NCBI GenBank assembly: GCA_020637055.1
Contig: JACJWR010000003.1
Coordinates: 124,001 to 188,000, forward strand
From: Actinomycetota bacterium
GTDB taxonomy: Bacteria > Actinomycetota > Actinomycetes > S36-B12 > UBA10799
Reading direction: 5' to 3'
DNA: 64,000 bases
Position numbers and translations under genes: made by a program. Shown here piece after piece: positions 42,921-51,126 of the stretch; position 1 is the first letter of the stretch, and each line of letters begins with the position of its first letter. The notes below the pieces were generated by a model, which was not told the DNA's origin, made no database searches, and was given only the letters and a program-made list of their open reading frames with translations.

Positions 42921-43841
42921 GTGACCGTGCAGGTTCCGACGCTGCGGCGCACCCTGGAACTGGAGCGCCCGATCGATTTGTGGGGCACCATCGGCCCGCT
43001 GGTGTTCGGCCAAGATCCGAGTTGGCGGCGGCTTCGCAATGGCTATGCCAAGGCGTCCCGCACCCCACAGGGGATCGGGGTCGAAGTCGTCACCGTCTCG
43101 GCCGCCGACGGGGTGGTCGCAGGCGAGTTCCATGGACCTGGTGGGCAGTGGCTGGCTACGCGGCTGGGTGACCTGCTCGGCGCCGATGACGACGTGTCCG
43201 GATTCGATCCGCCGCCGCCGTTGGACGCCACCTGGCGACGCCGACCGGGGATGCGGGTGCCCAAGACGGGCCTGTTGTTCGAAGCGTTGGTGCCGGTGGT
43301 CCTGAGTCAGAAGGTGACCGGAGTGGAGGCCTTCGCCTCATATCGCAGGTTGGTGCGTTGGCACGGTCGGCCGGTGGGCTTCGGGCCCTTCCCGGAGCTG
43401 TTCGTGCCACCGAGCCCCGCTGGCTGGGCCGCGGTCCCGCAGTGGGACTGGCATCGGGCCGGGGTCGGTCCGCAGCGGGCGCGCACAATCGTCGGAGCAG
43501 CACCCCGCGCGGAATCCCTGGAACGGCTGGTGGACGCGCCCCTGCCTGCAGCCCGTCGGGCACTCGGTTCACTGGCGGGAATCGGCGGCTGGACGGTGGC
43601 CGAGGTGGCGCAACGAGCATTGGGAGATGCCGACGCGGTATCGGTCGGTGACTTCCACGTGGGACGCAACGTGGTGTACGCACTGACCGGACGGACCGAC
43701 GGCGGCGATGATGAGATGCTGGCGCTGATCGCCGCTTTTGCCCCGCACCGGCACCGGATCCAACGACTGGTCGAGGTTGCCCGGTTGGCCCCGCCCCGTC
43801 GCGGGCCGCGCTACCGCGGCCTGGACTTCCGGGGGCGCTAG
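42921..43841 (+). CDS. DNA-3-methyladenine glycosylase II family (AlkA-like)
   Basis: 306 residues. Removes alkylated purines from DNA. The helix-hairpin-helix plus GPD element is LGSLAGIGGWTVAEVAQRALG followed by DADAVSVGDFHVG, where Asp in VGDFH is the catalytic residue. An N-terminal AlkA-type beta domain (WGTIGPLVFGQDPSWRR) and the VVLSQKVTGVEAFASYRRL helix are also visible. GTG 42921 follows the CPBP stop by ten bases. There is no HTH or Ada domain. Confidence 0.87.
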   Translation: MTVQVPTLRRTLELERPIDLWGTIGPLVFGQDPSWRRLRNGYAKASRTPQGIGVEVVTVSAADGVVAGEFHGPGGQWLATRLGDLLGADDDVSGFDPPPPLDATWRRRPGMRVPKTGLLFEALVPVVLSQKVTGVEAFASYRRLVRWHGRPVGFGPFPELFVPPSPAGWAAVPQWDWHRAGVGPQRARTIVGAAPRAESLERLVDAPLPAARRALGSLAGIGGWTVAEVAQRALGDADAVSVGDFHVGRNVVYALTGRTDGGDDEMLALIAAFAPHRHRIQRLVEVARLAPPRRGPRYRGLDFRGR

Positions 43842-43885
43842 CGAATGCGATGGGCCATCCCCGACACCGGCGTCGCGCCGACGAA

Positions 43886-43931
43886 TCAAGTCTCCAGCAG
43901 TCGGGTGCTCAAGTCTCCAGCAGTCGGGCGC
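43886..43931. repeat. 23-bp tandem duplication at the 3' end of the phosphatase gene
   Basis: Units 43886-43908 and 43909-43931 match at 22 of 23 bases (TCAAGTCTCCAGCAGTCGGG common core). The inner unit encodes the last seven residues and TGA of the phosphatase; the outer one lies after the stop in another frame. Confidence 0.85.
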
Positions 43932-44679
43932 GCAGCCGGGTGGGGAAGTCCGCTGGCAGTCCGAGTCCAGCGGTGAGGTAGTCATCGAGCGAACCGAAGG
44001 TCGCGGCCATGGTCTCCCAGGCAGCCTCCAAGTAGGCCTCATCGACGGTGAAGGCCGGCGCGAAGCGGGTGACGTCGTGGCCGGACTCGGTCGCCGCCTG
44101 CAGATAGCCGGCGATGAGTTTGGCCACCACCGGCCCGGAGGCCAGGTAGTCGGCCAGGATCTCGTCCCGGTCGACGTCGAGGATGGTGAGGATCAGGGCG
44201 GTGAGCCAGCCGGTGCGATCTTTCCCCGCAGTGCAGTGCAGCAGGCTCGGCCCGGCCGACTCCTCGGCGAGGTGGTTGAGCACCTCGGCGGTGGCCCGGC
44301 GGGCGCTGGGCAGGGTGACGAAACTGCGATAGGAGTCGAGCATGACCTCGTAGATGTCGTCGGCTGTGACATCGTCGCCGACTCCGACGGCTCCGTTCGC
44401 CATCGACCCCATCCGCCCCGCCCCGGACTCCGGTGCGTCGAGCAGCAGATCCGCCACCACGTGGCGGGTTCCGTCCGGCAATTCGTTGGGTCGCTGGTGG
44501 CGTTCGGGTTCGGTGCGCAGGTCGAAGACGGTGGTGATCCCGAGCGCGGTCAGCGCTCCGCGGGACCGGGAATCGCCGGGAGCCGCCGATCGGAAGACGA
44601 TGCCGGATCGCAGCACGGCCCCCTGGGCGGTACGGCGGCCGCCCAGATCACGGCCGTTCGGAAGGTCGGTGACTGACAC
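43909..44679 (-). CDS. tyrosine/phosphoinositide phosphatase, PtpB-like
   Basis: 256 residues. The P-loop is HCTAGKDRTGW with nucleophile Cys149 and Arg155, the form used by secreted mycobacterial PtpB and related phosphatases, where Lys in CTAGKDR allows phosphoinositide as well as phosphotyrosine. The family opening LPNGRDLGG...LRSGIVFRSAAP and FDLRTEPER are clear. There is no signal peptide. GTG 44679 is six bases after TAGGCT. Substrate is unproven. Confidence 0.88.
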   Translation of the reverse strand: MSVTDLPNGRDLGGRRTAQGAVLRSGIVFRSAAPGDSRSRGALTALGITTVFDLRTEPERHQRPNELPDGTRHVVADLLLDAPESGAGRMGSMANGAVGVGDDVTADDIYEVMLDSYRSFVTLPSARRATAEVLNHLAEESAGPSLLHCTAGKDRTGWLTALILTILDVDRDEILADYLASGPVVAKLIAGYLQAATESGHDVTRFAPAFTVDEAYLEAAWETMAATFGSLDDYLTAGLGLPADFPTRLRARLLET

Positions 44680-44685
44680 GCCATG

Positions 44686-44691
44686 AGCCTA
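44686..44691 (-). promoter_or_regulatory. -10 hexamer TAGGCT, leaderless promoter
   Basis: TAGGCT, six bases (catggc), then GTG 44679 of the phosphatase gene. Confidence 0.5.
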
Positions 44692-44724
44692 CGTGGGCGG
44701 GTCGACACGGCCGCACCGGTGGCG

Positions 44725-45609
44725 CTATCCGCGCATCCCATTCGGCGCGCGCTCGATGACCGCCAGCGCCCGGTTCACCTCGCTCGGGCTGTCGAATCTG
44801 GCGAGGAACGCTTGCCGACCTGCGCCGATGTGGCGGGTCGGTTGCTCGACGATGCGGCGCCATTCGACCCCGGCGGCGTCGCAGATATCCGGCAGCACCA
44901 TGTTCCAGCCGCTCTGCATCACCACCAGCGGTTCCGCAGCACGCTCCAACGCCACTCGAACCTCGGCGGTGGTGGCCCATGGCTGCGGGATCGAGTCGCA
45001 GATCACCAGTCCGATCCGGTGGTCGCCGACCGCGCGCGGGAGGACATCCGGGGAGGGACCGGCGGTGAACGACCAATTGGCGGTCGACGGGTCGACCATC
45101 GATCCGGCGAACGGATCGATGTCCACCGAGACCAGCGTGCCGTCGGGGCCGCCTTCGTCGCGATTGCGTTCCAGGGCGCGCAGGATCACCAGGCTGCCCA
45201 GACCGAAGCGAACCCCGATCTCCAGCACCGCAGGTGGTTTCAGGGAGCGCACGATGGCGTACGTCACCAGGTGTCGCCCGATGTCGGGCCGCCGCTTGAC
45301 AGCGAGATCGCCGCGGGTGCCCCGGCGGATCCGTGCGGCCAGTACCGGATCGCCTTCCGCTTCATCGAAGAGCGCCAGGATGCGCTCCGCATCCTGACCG
45401 ATGATGGCGACCAGCTCGGCGGCGAGTTCGGCGGAGTTCGCCAGCTCGTAACTGTACGTATCGAGCTCGGGATCGGTGAGGACGTAACGGAGGGCGGTCC
45501 AGCGGTCGGCGTTGCCCTCACCGCGGGCCACATTGCGGTACTTGCGAACCCAGCGCAAACGATTCACCTGCCGGGCCCGGTGCTTCAGGTGTGCCTGCCG
45601 ATCGGCCAT
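44725..45609 (-). CDS. class I SAM-dependent methyltransferase-like protein
   Basis: 294 residues. Residues 1-110 are helical with no known motif. The core is a Rossmann fold: AVLEIGVRFGLGSLVILRAL (SAM loop, motif I), TLVSVDIDPFAG (acidic residue after strand 2), IGLVICDSIPQP and PLVVMQSGWN. This pattern matches the Methyltransferase_24/cephalosporin-hydroxylase-like group. The substrate is unknown and activity unproven. The Trp/Tyr-rich acceptor region is not recognisable. It starts at ATG 45609, six bases after TAGTCT, with 45 bases to the phosphatase gene. Confidence 0.65.
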   Translation of the reverse strand: MADRQAHLKHRARQVNRLRWVRKYRNVARGEGNADRWTALRYVLTDPELDTYSYELANSAELAAELVAIIGQDAERILALFDEAEGDPVLAARIRRGTRGDLAVKRRPDIGRHLVTYAIVRSLKPPAVLEIGVRFGLGSLVILRALERNRDEGGPDGTLVSVDIDPFAGSMVDPSTANWSFTAGPSPDVLPRAVGDHRIGLVICDSIPQPWATTAEVRVALERAAEPLVVMQSGWNMVLPDICDAAGVEWRRIVEQPTRHIGAGRQAFLARFDSPSEVNRALAVIERAPNGMRG

Positions 45610-45615
45610 CGCCCG

Positions 45616-45621
45616 AGACTA
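45616..45621 (-). promoter_or_regulatory. -10 hexamer TAGTCT, leaderless promoter
   Basis: TAGTCT, six bases (cgggcg), then ATG 45609 of the methyltransferase-like gene. Confidence 0.5.
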
Positions 45622-45805
45622 CCCACCGTGCCGGTCGCCTTGGTCGGCGGTTCGGGACCCCGACACGCCGATCAGGTCGGTTGACCCCCACCGACTCCCC
45701 AACGCGAGACAATTCGCGCTCGAACCCCACGGTGAGTGGAGGGCTGCGGACTAGGCTACCGGGGATCGCGGTCGCAGATGGCGACTGCGCAAGGAGGCGG
45801 TCGCT

Positions 45806-46354
45806 GTGAATCGGGATGCTGCTCAGATCCAACCGACCCGGGAGATTCTGCTGGACGCCTTCAGTCGGGTTGCCGAGGAGTTGCCGGATCTGCTGGCCGG
45901 GCTGACTCCGGAGGGACTGCTGTGGCAGCCGGATCCGCAGGCCAATTCGATCGCCTGGTTGAGCTGGCACCTCAGTCGGGTCGCCGACGACCACCTCGCC
46001 GGCGTCGGCGACGTTGAACAGGTGTGGCGAACCGGCGGCTGGAGCGCGAGGTTCGCGCTGCCGTACGACGAAGCCGACATCGGCTACGGCCAGTCCGCGG
46101 CCGACGCGTCCCGGTTCGCCGTGACGGACGTGGACCTGCTGACGGGATACCACGCCGATGTGCACCGCTTGACGACCGAGGTGGTCAACCGACTTGGGCC
46201 CGCTGACCTGCAGAGAATCGTCGATCGACGGTGGAATCCGCCGGTCACGGCAGCCGTCCGGCTGGTGTCCGTGGTGAACGACACCACCCAGCACCTCGGC
46301 CAGATCGCGTACCTGCGCGGAATGCTCGAACGGGGCGCGGCGACGCACCGCTGA
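45806..46354 (+). CDS. DinB-family protein (DUF664-type)
   Basis: 182-residue four-helix bundle of the DinB/mycothiol transferase superfamily. The N-terminal helix REILLDAFSRVAEELPDLL and the SIAWLSWHLSRVADDHL segment supply His metal ligands; a third His is in DTTQHLGQIAYLRGM. Members in actinomycetes use mycothiol as thiol cofactor in detoxification or isomerisation. GTG 45806 has AAGGAGG eight bases upstream. Confidence 0.8.
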   Translation: MNRDAAQIQPTREILLDAFSRVAEELPDLLAGLTPEGLLWQPDPQANSIAWLSWHLSRVADDHLAGVGDVEQVWRTGGWSARFALPYDEADIGYGQSAADASRFAVTDVDLLTGYHADVHRLTTEVVNRLGPADLQRIVDRRWNPPVTAAVRLVSVVNDTTQHLGQIAYLRGMLERGAATHR

Positions 46355-46406
46355 TCGCCGGCCACGCACCGGGTGGGGCAACGAAGAGCGGCCAGGTTCC
46401 GCTTCG

Positions 46407-46658
46407 CTATTCGGCCGGTGGTTCGGGTCGGGGTCGCTGCAAATCCAACACCGGCGGGTATTGCGGGTTGTGGTCGGCCGCCCAGGTGGGGCCCATGATG
46501 CGTGCGATGTCGTGCTGGCTCAGGCCGATGCGTTTGGCATCCTTCACCGCTTCGGCAGCGGCCGCCTCCGCCGCCTTCACGGCCTCGACGGCGGCGTCGT
46601 AGACCTGTGCGACTTCTCGGAGTTGAGCCTCCGCCTGGGCCCGGGTTTCCACTGACAT
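46407..46658 (-). CDS. small helical protein of unknown function
   Basis: 83 residues. Residues 1-50 are an Ala/Glu/Lys-rich amphipathic helix, probably coiled coil; residues 50-66 (KRIGLSQHDIARIMGPTWA) resemble a helix-turn-helix recognition element; the C-terminus is Pro-rich. ATG 46658 with TGGAG close upstream is chosen over an in-frame ATG 15 codons earlier. A small DNA-binding or nucleoid-associated protein is possible but not shown. Confidence 0.6.
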   Translation of the reverse strand: MSVETRAQAEAQLREVAQVYDAAVEAVKAAEAAAAEAVKDAKRIGLSQHDIARIMGPTWAADHNPQYPPVLDLQRPRPEPPAE

Positions 46659-46844
46659 GGCTCCATCGTGCCTTGCCGAAGCGGCGTGTGTCCTGGCCTG
46701 CACTCATGCGAGTGGAGTACGGAAAGGTCAGTTTTCAGTAAAGATGATCTCTACATTTCAAGACCCACTTCAGTCTGACGAAGATCGAATTGGCAGACGG
46801 AGATTCGCGAGATGGCAGACAGAGCATCGAGGGAAGAGATCATC

Positions 46845-49800
46845 ATGGCGACGGCGACCGCGGTGGAGGATGGAGAAGGGCAGCCGCGGCGACGCGCCCG
46901 CCGATTCGGTCGGCTTGCGGGGCTGCTCGCCGCAGGTGCGGTAGGTGCGGGGGCTCTGCTCTTCGCCGGCTCCACCGGTGCTCAGGCGAACTACCCGGGT
47001 CCGCCGCCGGGATTGGAGGAGGAGCAGCGCGAAGGCGTGGCGCCCGCTGGTGCCTACGAAGACGCGCCGGCAGGTTGTCCCACCTCCGTCCCCAGCGGCA
47101 CGGTGCGCACGGCGATTCCGTTCAAGGAGATCTGCGAGAAGGCGGTACGCACCGCCCCGACCCCTGAGGCCGCGGCGGCGATCCGCTACGCGTTCTCGAA
47201 ACTCGGCTCCCCGTACAGCCAATCCCTGCGGTATTCGATCTCGCCGCCCATCTTCGACTGCTCAAGTTTCATCGCCCGTGCCTACGACGCGGCGAACGCG
47301 CCCATCTACCGCAACGGTCAGACGTTGAGTTGGTTCCGCAACGACTACACGCTGAGCTGGACCGGCGCCTACATGCCAGCCACCTACTCGGGCAGCAACG
47401 TGATCCGGCTCGGCAGCAAGAACGAACTGCAACCCGGCGACATCCTGATCCATTTCGACGGCAGCACCCCGGCGAACTCGGCGGGCAACGGCGGCCACGC
47501 CCAGATGTGGCTCGGTGACGGACTGGTGATCCAGTCCGGCGGGGACCACCCGCAGTCGTTGGTCAACGTCAGCCCGCACAACAACTGGTTCAGCAACGAG
47601 TGGTACTTCCGCTACACCTCCACCCCGCAGATCTCGCCGATCTTCCACAAGTGGATGGCGCTCGGCGCCTCCACCGGTTTCGCCGGCTCTGCGCTGGACG
47701 CCACCACCAACATCGGCAACGGCTACCTGATGCGTCGCTACCAGGGCGCCTGGATCTACTGGTCGCAGCCGACCGGCGCCAATGCGGTCTACGGTCGGGC
47801 GCTGCTCAAGTACGCCAGCATGGGCGCGCACACGAGTGTGCTCGGACCGCCCGTGACTGACCAGGCGAACAGCGCAGTGGCCGGCACCCAGGTGAACAGG
47901 TTCGCCGGCGGAGCAATCTATTCGTCGGTCGCCACCACCAACGAAGTCTTCGGCGGCATCTGGCAACGGTACGACGCAATGGGTGCCGAGCGGTCGAGTT
48001 TGAAAGCGCCGGTGGGCCGCGAGGAGGCAGGGCCGGTTCCCGGTTCGGTGCAGCAGAGGTTCGCTGGCGGCACCATGTACTACTCGGGTCCGACCGGTGC
48101 GCAACCGGTGACCGGAGCGATCGATGCCCGCTACCGGACTGCGGGGGTGGCGGCCAATCTCGGCCTGCCGCGCCAGGGCGTTCTGAGCACGGCGAGTTCC
48201 GGCGGTGCCGGTCAGTTGTTCGAAAAGGGGGCCATCTACTCGTCCGGAGCGAGCGGCACCTACGAGGTGTACGGCGGCATCTTCCTGAAGTACGTCAGTC
48301 TGGGGGCGGACGCTTCGCCTTTGGGTCTGCCGACCTCAGCCGAGAAGGCCGGCCCGGTGCCTGGGTCGCGGATGCAGACCTTCCAGGGCGGCACCATTTT
48401 CTGGTCGGCCGCGTACGGCACCCATGAGGTGGTGGGAGCGATGCGCACCGCCTACGACAAAGCTGGTGGAAGTGTCATGGGGGTGCCGACCGGGCCGCAG
48501 CGGGCAGTTCCGGGCGGCTACCTACAGGTCTTCTCGTCCGGGGTGCTCGTGACCTCGGGCAGCAACTGGTACAGCGTTCGCGACGGTATGTGGCAGCGCT
48601 ATGCGGCGCTCGGTGCCGACCGGTCGCCGCTCGGCCTGCCGGTCGGCTCGGAACGGGCCGGTCGCGCCTCGGGCACCAGGGTGCAGGACTTCCAGTACGG
48701 GCAGCTGTACTGGTCAGCCCCCACCGGGGCACAGGAAATCTACGGTGCCATCGGGGTCACATATCGCCAACTCGGCGCCGAGACCTCGGCGCTCGGGATG
48801 CCCACGACCGGTGAAACCGCCGGGCCGTTGCCCGGCTCACGGATGAACCGCTTCACCAAAGGTGCGGTCATCTGGTCGCCGAGCACCGGTGCCCGTGCGG
48901 TCGTCGGGGCGATGTCGACCTCGTACTTCAACCAATCCCTGTTCAACTACATCGGCCTGCCAAGTTCGGCCGAGACCGCCGGGGGCGTCGCCGGATCTAA
49001 GGTGCAGACCTTCCAGCGCGGCAAGATGTACTACTCCGCCGCCACCGGTGCTCACGCCGTGTGGGGTGCGATCCTGGTGCGCTATCAGTCCATGGGCGCC
49101 GAACGCTCGGCAGCCGGCCTTCCCACCTCGAGCGAGATCAGCGGCGGTCCAGCCGGAACTCGGATGAACACCTTCGCCAAGGGCGCGATCTACTGGTCCG
49201 CACGAACCGGGGCACAGGACGTCCTCGGCGCCCTCTACACCCGGTACAAGGCGATCTCAGGCCCGAAGTCGGTGTTCGGAATGCCTCGTTCGAGTGCCGT
49301 GAGTGTGGGCGGAAACATGGTCCAGACCTTCGACGGCGGCGCGATGTACTGGTCGAGTTCGGCAGGTGTGCGGGAGGTCTACGGCGAGATCTATCGGCGA
49401 TACGTCGCCATGGGCGCCCACAACTCTCCGCTGGGCCCACCGACGGCCAGTGAAGGCGCCGGTCCGGTGGCCGGTTCCCGCATGAGCCAATTCGTCGGTG
49501 GCGCCATCTACTGGTCGTCGGCCACCGGACCACAGGACGTCTACGGAGCGATCGGCCTGACCTATCGCAACGCCAAGTTGGCCGCGGCGATCGGTTTGCC
49601 GATCTCCAGCGAGCGGGCCGGATCCGTGCCCGGCTCCCGGGTGCAGGAATTCCAGCGCGGCACCATGTACTGGTCGGCTGCGACCGGCGCCCACGAGGTG
49701 TACGGCGCGATCCGTGACCGGTACCGCTCACTCGGTGCGGAGCGTTCGGCGCTCGGTCTGCCGACCACCGGCGAATACACCACCTCCACCGGACGCGCCA

Positions 49801-49868
49801 ACGACTTCGCCAAGGGTCGCATCTCGTGGAACTCGCGCACTGGCGCCGTGACCGTGACGACCAAGTAG
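46845..49868 (+). CDS. secreted NlpC/P60 peptidoglycan hydrolase with 14 LGFP repeats
   Basis: 1007 residues. A long signal peptide (residues 1-48) has a twin-Arg-like basic stretch RRRARRFGRL, a hydrophobic core and cleavage near AQA-NY. The NlpC/P60 domain (about 100-260) has Cys139 in FDCSSFIARAYDAA, His218 in NGGHAQMWLGDG and a third polar residue near SPHNNW, so it should cut peptide stems in peptidoglycan. Residues about 270-1007 are 14 LGFP repeats of roughly 52 residues with pattern LGAExSxLGxPT...F.GGxIYWSxxTGA..VYGAI. LGFP repeats bind wall arabinogalactan/peptidoglycan in corynebacterial proteins. ATG 46845 follows GGGAAGAG; ATG 46812 is an in-frame alternative. Such a long repeat array is notable. 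Confidence 0.9.
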   Translation: MATATAVEDGEGQPRRRARRFGRLAGLLAAGAVGAGALLFAGSTGAQANYPGPPPGLEEEQREGVAPAGAYEDAPAGCPTSVPSGTVRTAIPFKEICEKAVRTAPTPEAAAAIRYAFSKLGSPYSQSLRYSISPPIFDCSSFIARAYDAANAPIYRNGQTLSWFRNDYTLSWTGAYMPATYSGSNVIRLGSKNELQPGDILIHFDGSTPANSAGNGGHAQMWLGDGLVIQSGGDHPQSLVNVSPHNNWFSNEWYFRYTSTPQISPIFHKWMALGASTGFAGSALDATTNIGNGYLMRRYQGAWIYWSQPTGANAVYGRALLKYASMGAHTSVLGPPVTDQANSAVAGTQVNRFAGGAIYSSVATTNEVFGGIWQRYDAMGAERSSLKAPVGREEAGPVPGSVQQRFAGGTMYYSGPTGAQPVTGAIDARYRTAGVAANLGLPRQGVLSTASSGGAGQLFEKGAIYSSGASGTYEVYGGIFLKYVSLGADASPLGLPTSAEKAGPVPGSRMQTFQGGTIFWSAAYGTHEVVGAMRTAYDKAGGSVMGVPTGPQRAVPGGYLQVFSSGVLVTSGSNWYSVRDGMWQRYAALGADRSPLGLPVGSERAGRASGTRVQDFQYGQLYWSAPTGAQEIYGAIGVTYRQLGAETSALGMPTTGETAGPLPGSRMNRFTKGAVIWSPSTGARAVVGAMSTSYFNQSLFNYIGLPSSAETAGGVAGSKVQTFQRGKMYYSAATGAHAVWGAILVRYQSMGAERSAAGLPTSSEISGGPAGTRMNTFAKGAIYWSARTGAQDVLGALYTRYKAISGPKSVFGMPRSSAVSVGGNMVQTFDGGAMYWSSSAGVREVYGEIYRRYVAMGAHNSPLGPPTASEGAGPVAGSRMSQFVGGAIYWSSATGPQDVYGAIGLTYRNAKLAAAIGLPISSERAGSVPGSRVQEFQRGTMYWSAATGAHEVYGAIRDRYRSLGAERSALGLPTTGEYTTSTGRANDFAKGRISWNSRTGAVTVTTK

Positions 49869-49878
49869 CCTGGCGGCT

Positions 49879-51126
49879 ATGGACTTCAGCAGCAGTTCGT
49901 TGGCCCGGGAGTACGTCGAGCGCACCGAAGAGTTCATGTCGGCGCACGTCTACCCGGCCGAGCCGGTCTACGCCGAGCAGCGCCGGGTTCTGATCGCCGA
50001 AGGGCGGCCATGGGACCCCCCGGCGATCGTCGAGGAGTTGAAGTCGGTGGCCCGCGGGATGGGGCTGTGGAACCTGTTCCTACCGGACTCGGTGGACCCT
50101 GCCCACGGGCTCGGCGTCGCCGAATACGCGCCGGTCGCCGAACTCACCGGCCGGTCGCCCGAACTCGCGCCGGAGGCTCTGAACTGCGCGGCCCCGGACA
50201 CCGGCAACATGGAGATCCTGCACATGTTCGGCACTGCTGAGCAGAAGCGGGAGTGGCTCGAGCCGCTGCTCGCGGGGGAGATCCGTTCGGCTTTCTGCAT
50301 GACAGAGCCTGGCGTCGCATCCTCCGACGCCAGGAATATCTCCACCGCGATCACCGCGGATGGTGACGAGTTCGTGATCGACGGCCGCAAGTGGTGGAGC
50401 ACGGGGGCGATGGATCCCCGCTGTCGAGTCCTGATCGTGATGGGGAAGACCGACCCCGATGCCGACGTCTACCGGCAACAGTCCATGATCTTGGTTCCGA
50501 TCGACACCCCGGGGGTCCGGGTCGAACGGTCGCTGCCGGTGTTCGGTTACCACGATCAACACGGCCACGCCGAGATCACGTTCGACGCGGTGCGGGTTCC
50601 GGCGGCCAATCTGCTGGGTGAGCGGGGCAGTGGTTTCGCCATCGCCCAGGCCAGGCTCGGACCCGGACGCATTCACCACTGCATGCGGGCGCTGGGTACT
50701 GCCGAGCGGGCGCTCGACCTGATGTGCGAGCGGGCGATGGGCAGGGAGACCTTCGGCCGTCCGTTGGCGCGGCAGGGTGTGATCGGCGAATGGATCGCCC
50801 GTTCCAGGATCGAGATCGAACAGGCGAGGTTGCTGGTGCTGAAGGCCGCCTGGATGATCGACAACTACGGCGCCAAAGCAGCCCGCAAGGAGATCGCGGC
50901 CATCAAGGTGGTGGCGCCGAACGTCGCCTTGGACGTGGTCGACCGTGCCATCCAGGTCTTCGGCGGTGAGGGGGTGAGCGATGACGTGCCGCTCGCCGCC
51001 TGGTACGCCGGCTTGCGGACGTTGCGCATCGCGGACGGCCCCGACGAGGTGCACATCCGCGATGTGGCGCGACTGGAGTTGCGCGAGCAGCTGACCAGGA
51101 TCGCCTCGGACGGAGGTCGGGCATGA
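49879..51126 (+). CDS. acyl-CoA dehydrogenase, ACAD10/11-like
   Basis: 415 residues. Blocks CMTEPGVASSDARNI, GRKWWSTGAMDPRCR, FGYHDQHGHAEITFD, LGPGRIHHCMRALG and the C-terminal RIADGPDEVHIRDVARLE place it with ACAD10/ACAD11 and bacterial FadE homologues, not with the short-chain group. The gene overlaps (ATGA) the next gene, an aminoglycoside-phosphotransferase-type kinase; in animals these two are one fused protein. Role inferred: dehydrogenation or dephosphorylation step in 4-hydroxyacyl-CoA catabolism. It starts ten bases after the NlpC/P60 gene. Confidence 0.88.
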   Translation: MDFSSSSLAREYVERTEEFMSAHVYPAEPVYAEQRRVLIAEGRPWDPPAIVEELKSVARGMGLWNLFLPDSVDPAHGLGVAEYAPVAELTGRSPELAPEALNCAAPDTGNMEILHMFGTAEQKREWLEPLLAGEIRSAFCMTEPGVASSDARNISTAITADGDEFVIDGRKWWSTGAMDPRCRVLIVMGKTDPDADVYRQQSMILVPIDTPGVRVERSLPVFGYHDQHGHAEITFDAVRVPAANLLGERGSGFAIAQARLGPGRIHHCMRALGTAERALDLMCERAMGRETFGRPLARQGVIGEWIARSRIEIEQARLLVLKAAWMIDNYGAKAARKEIAAIKVVAPNVALDVVDRAIQVFGGEGVSDDVPLAAWYAGLRTLRIADGPDEVHIRDVARLELREQLTRIASDGGRA

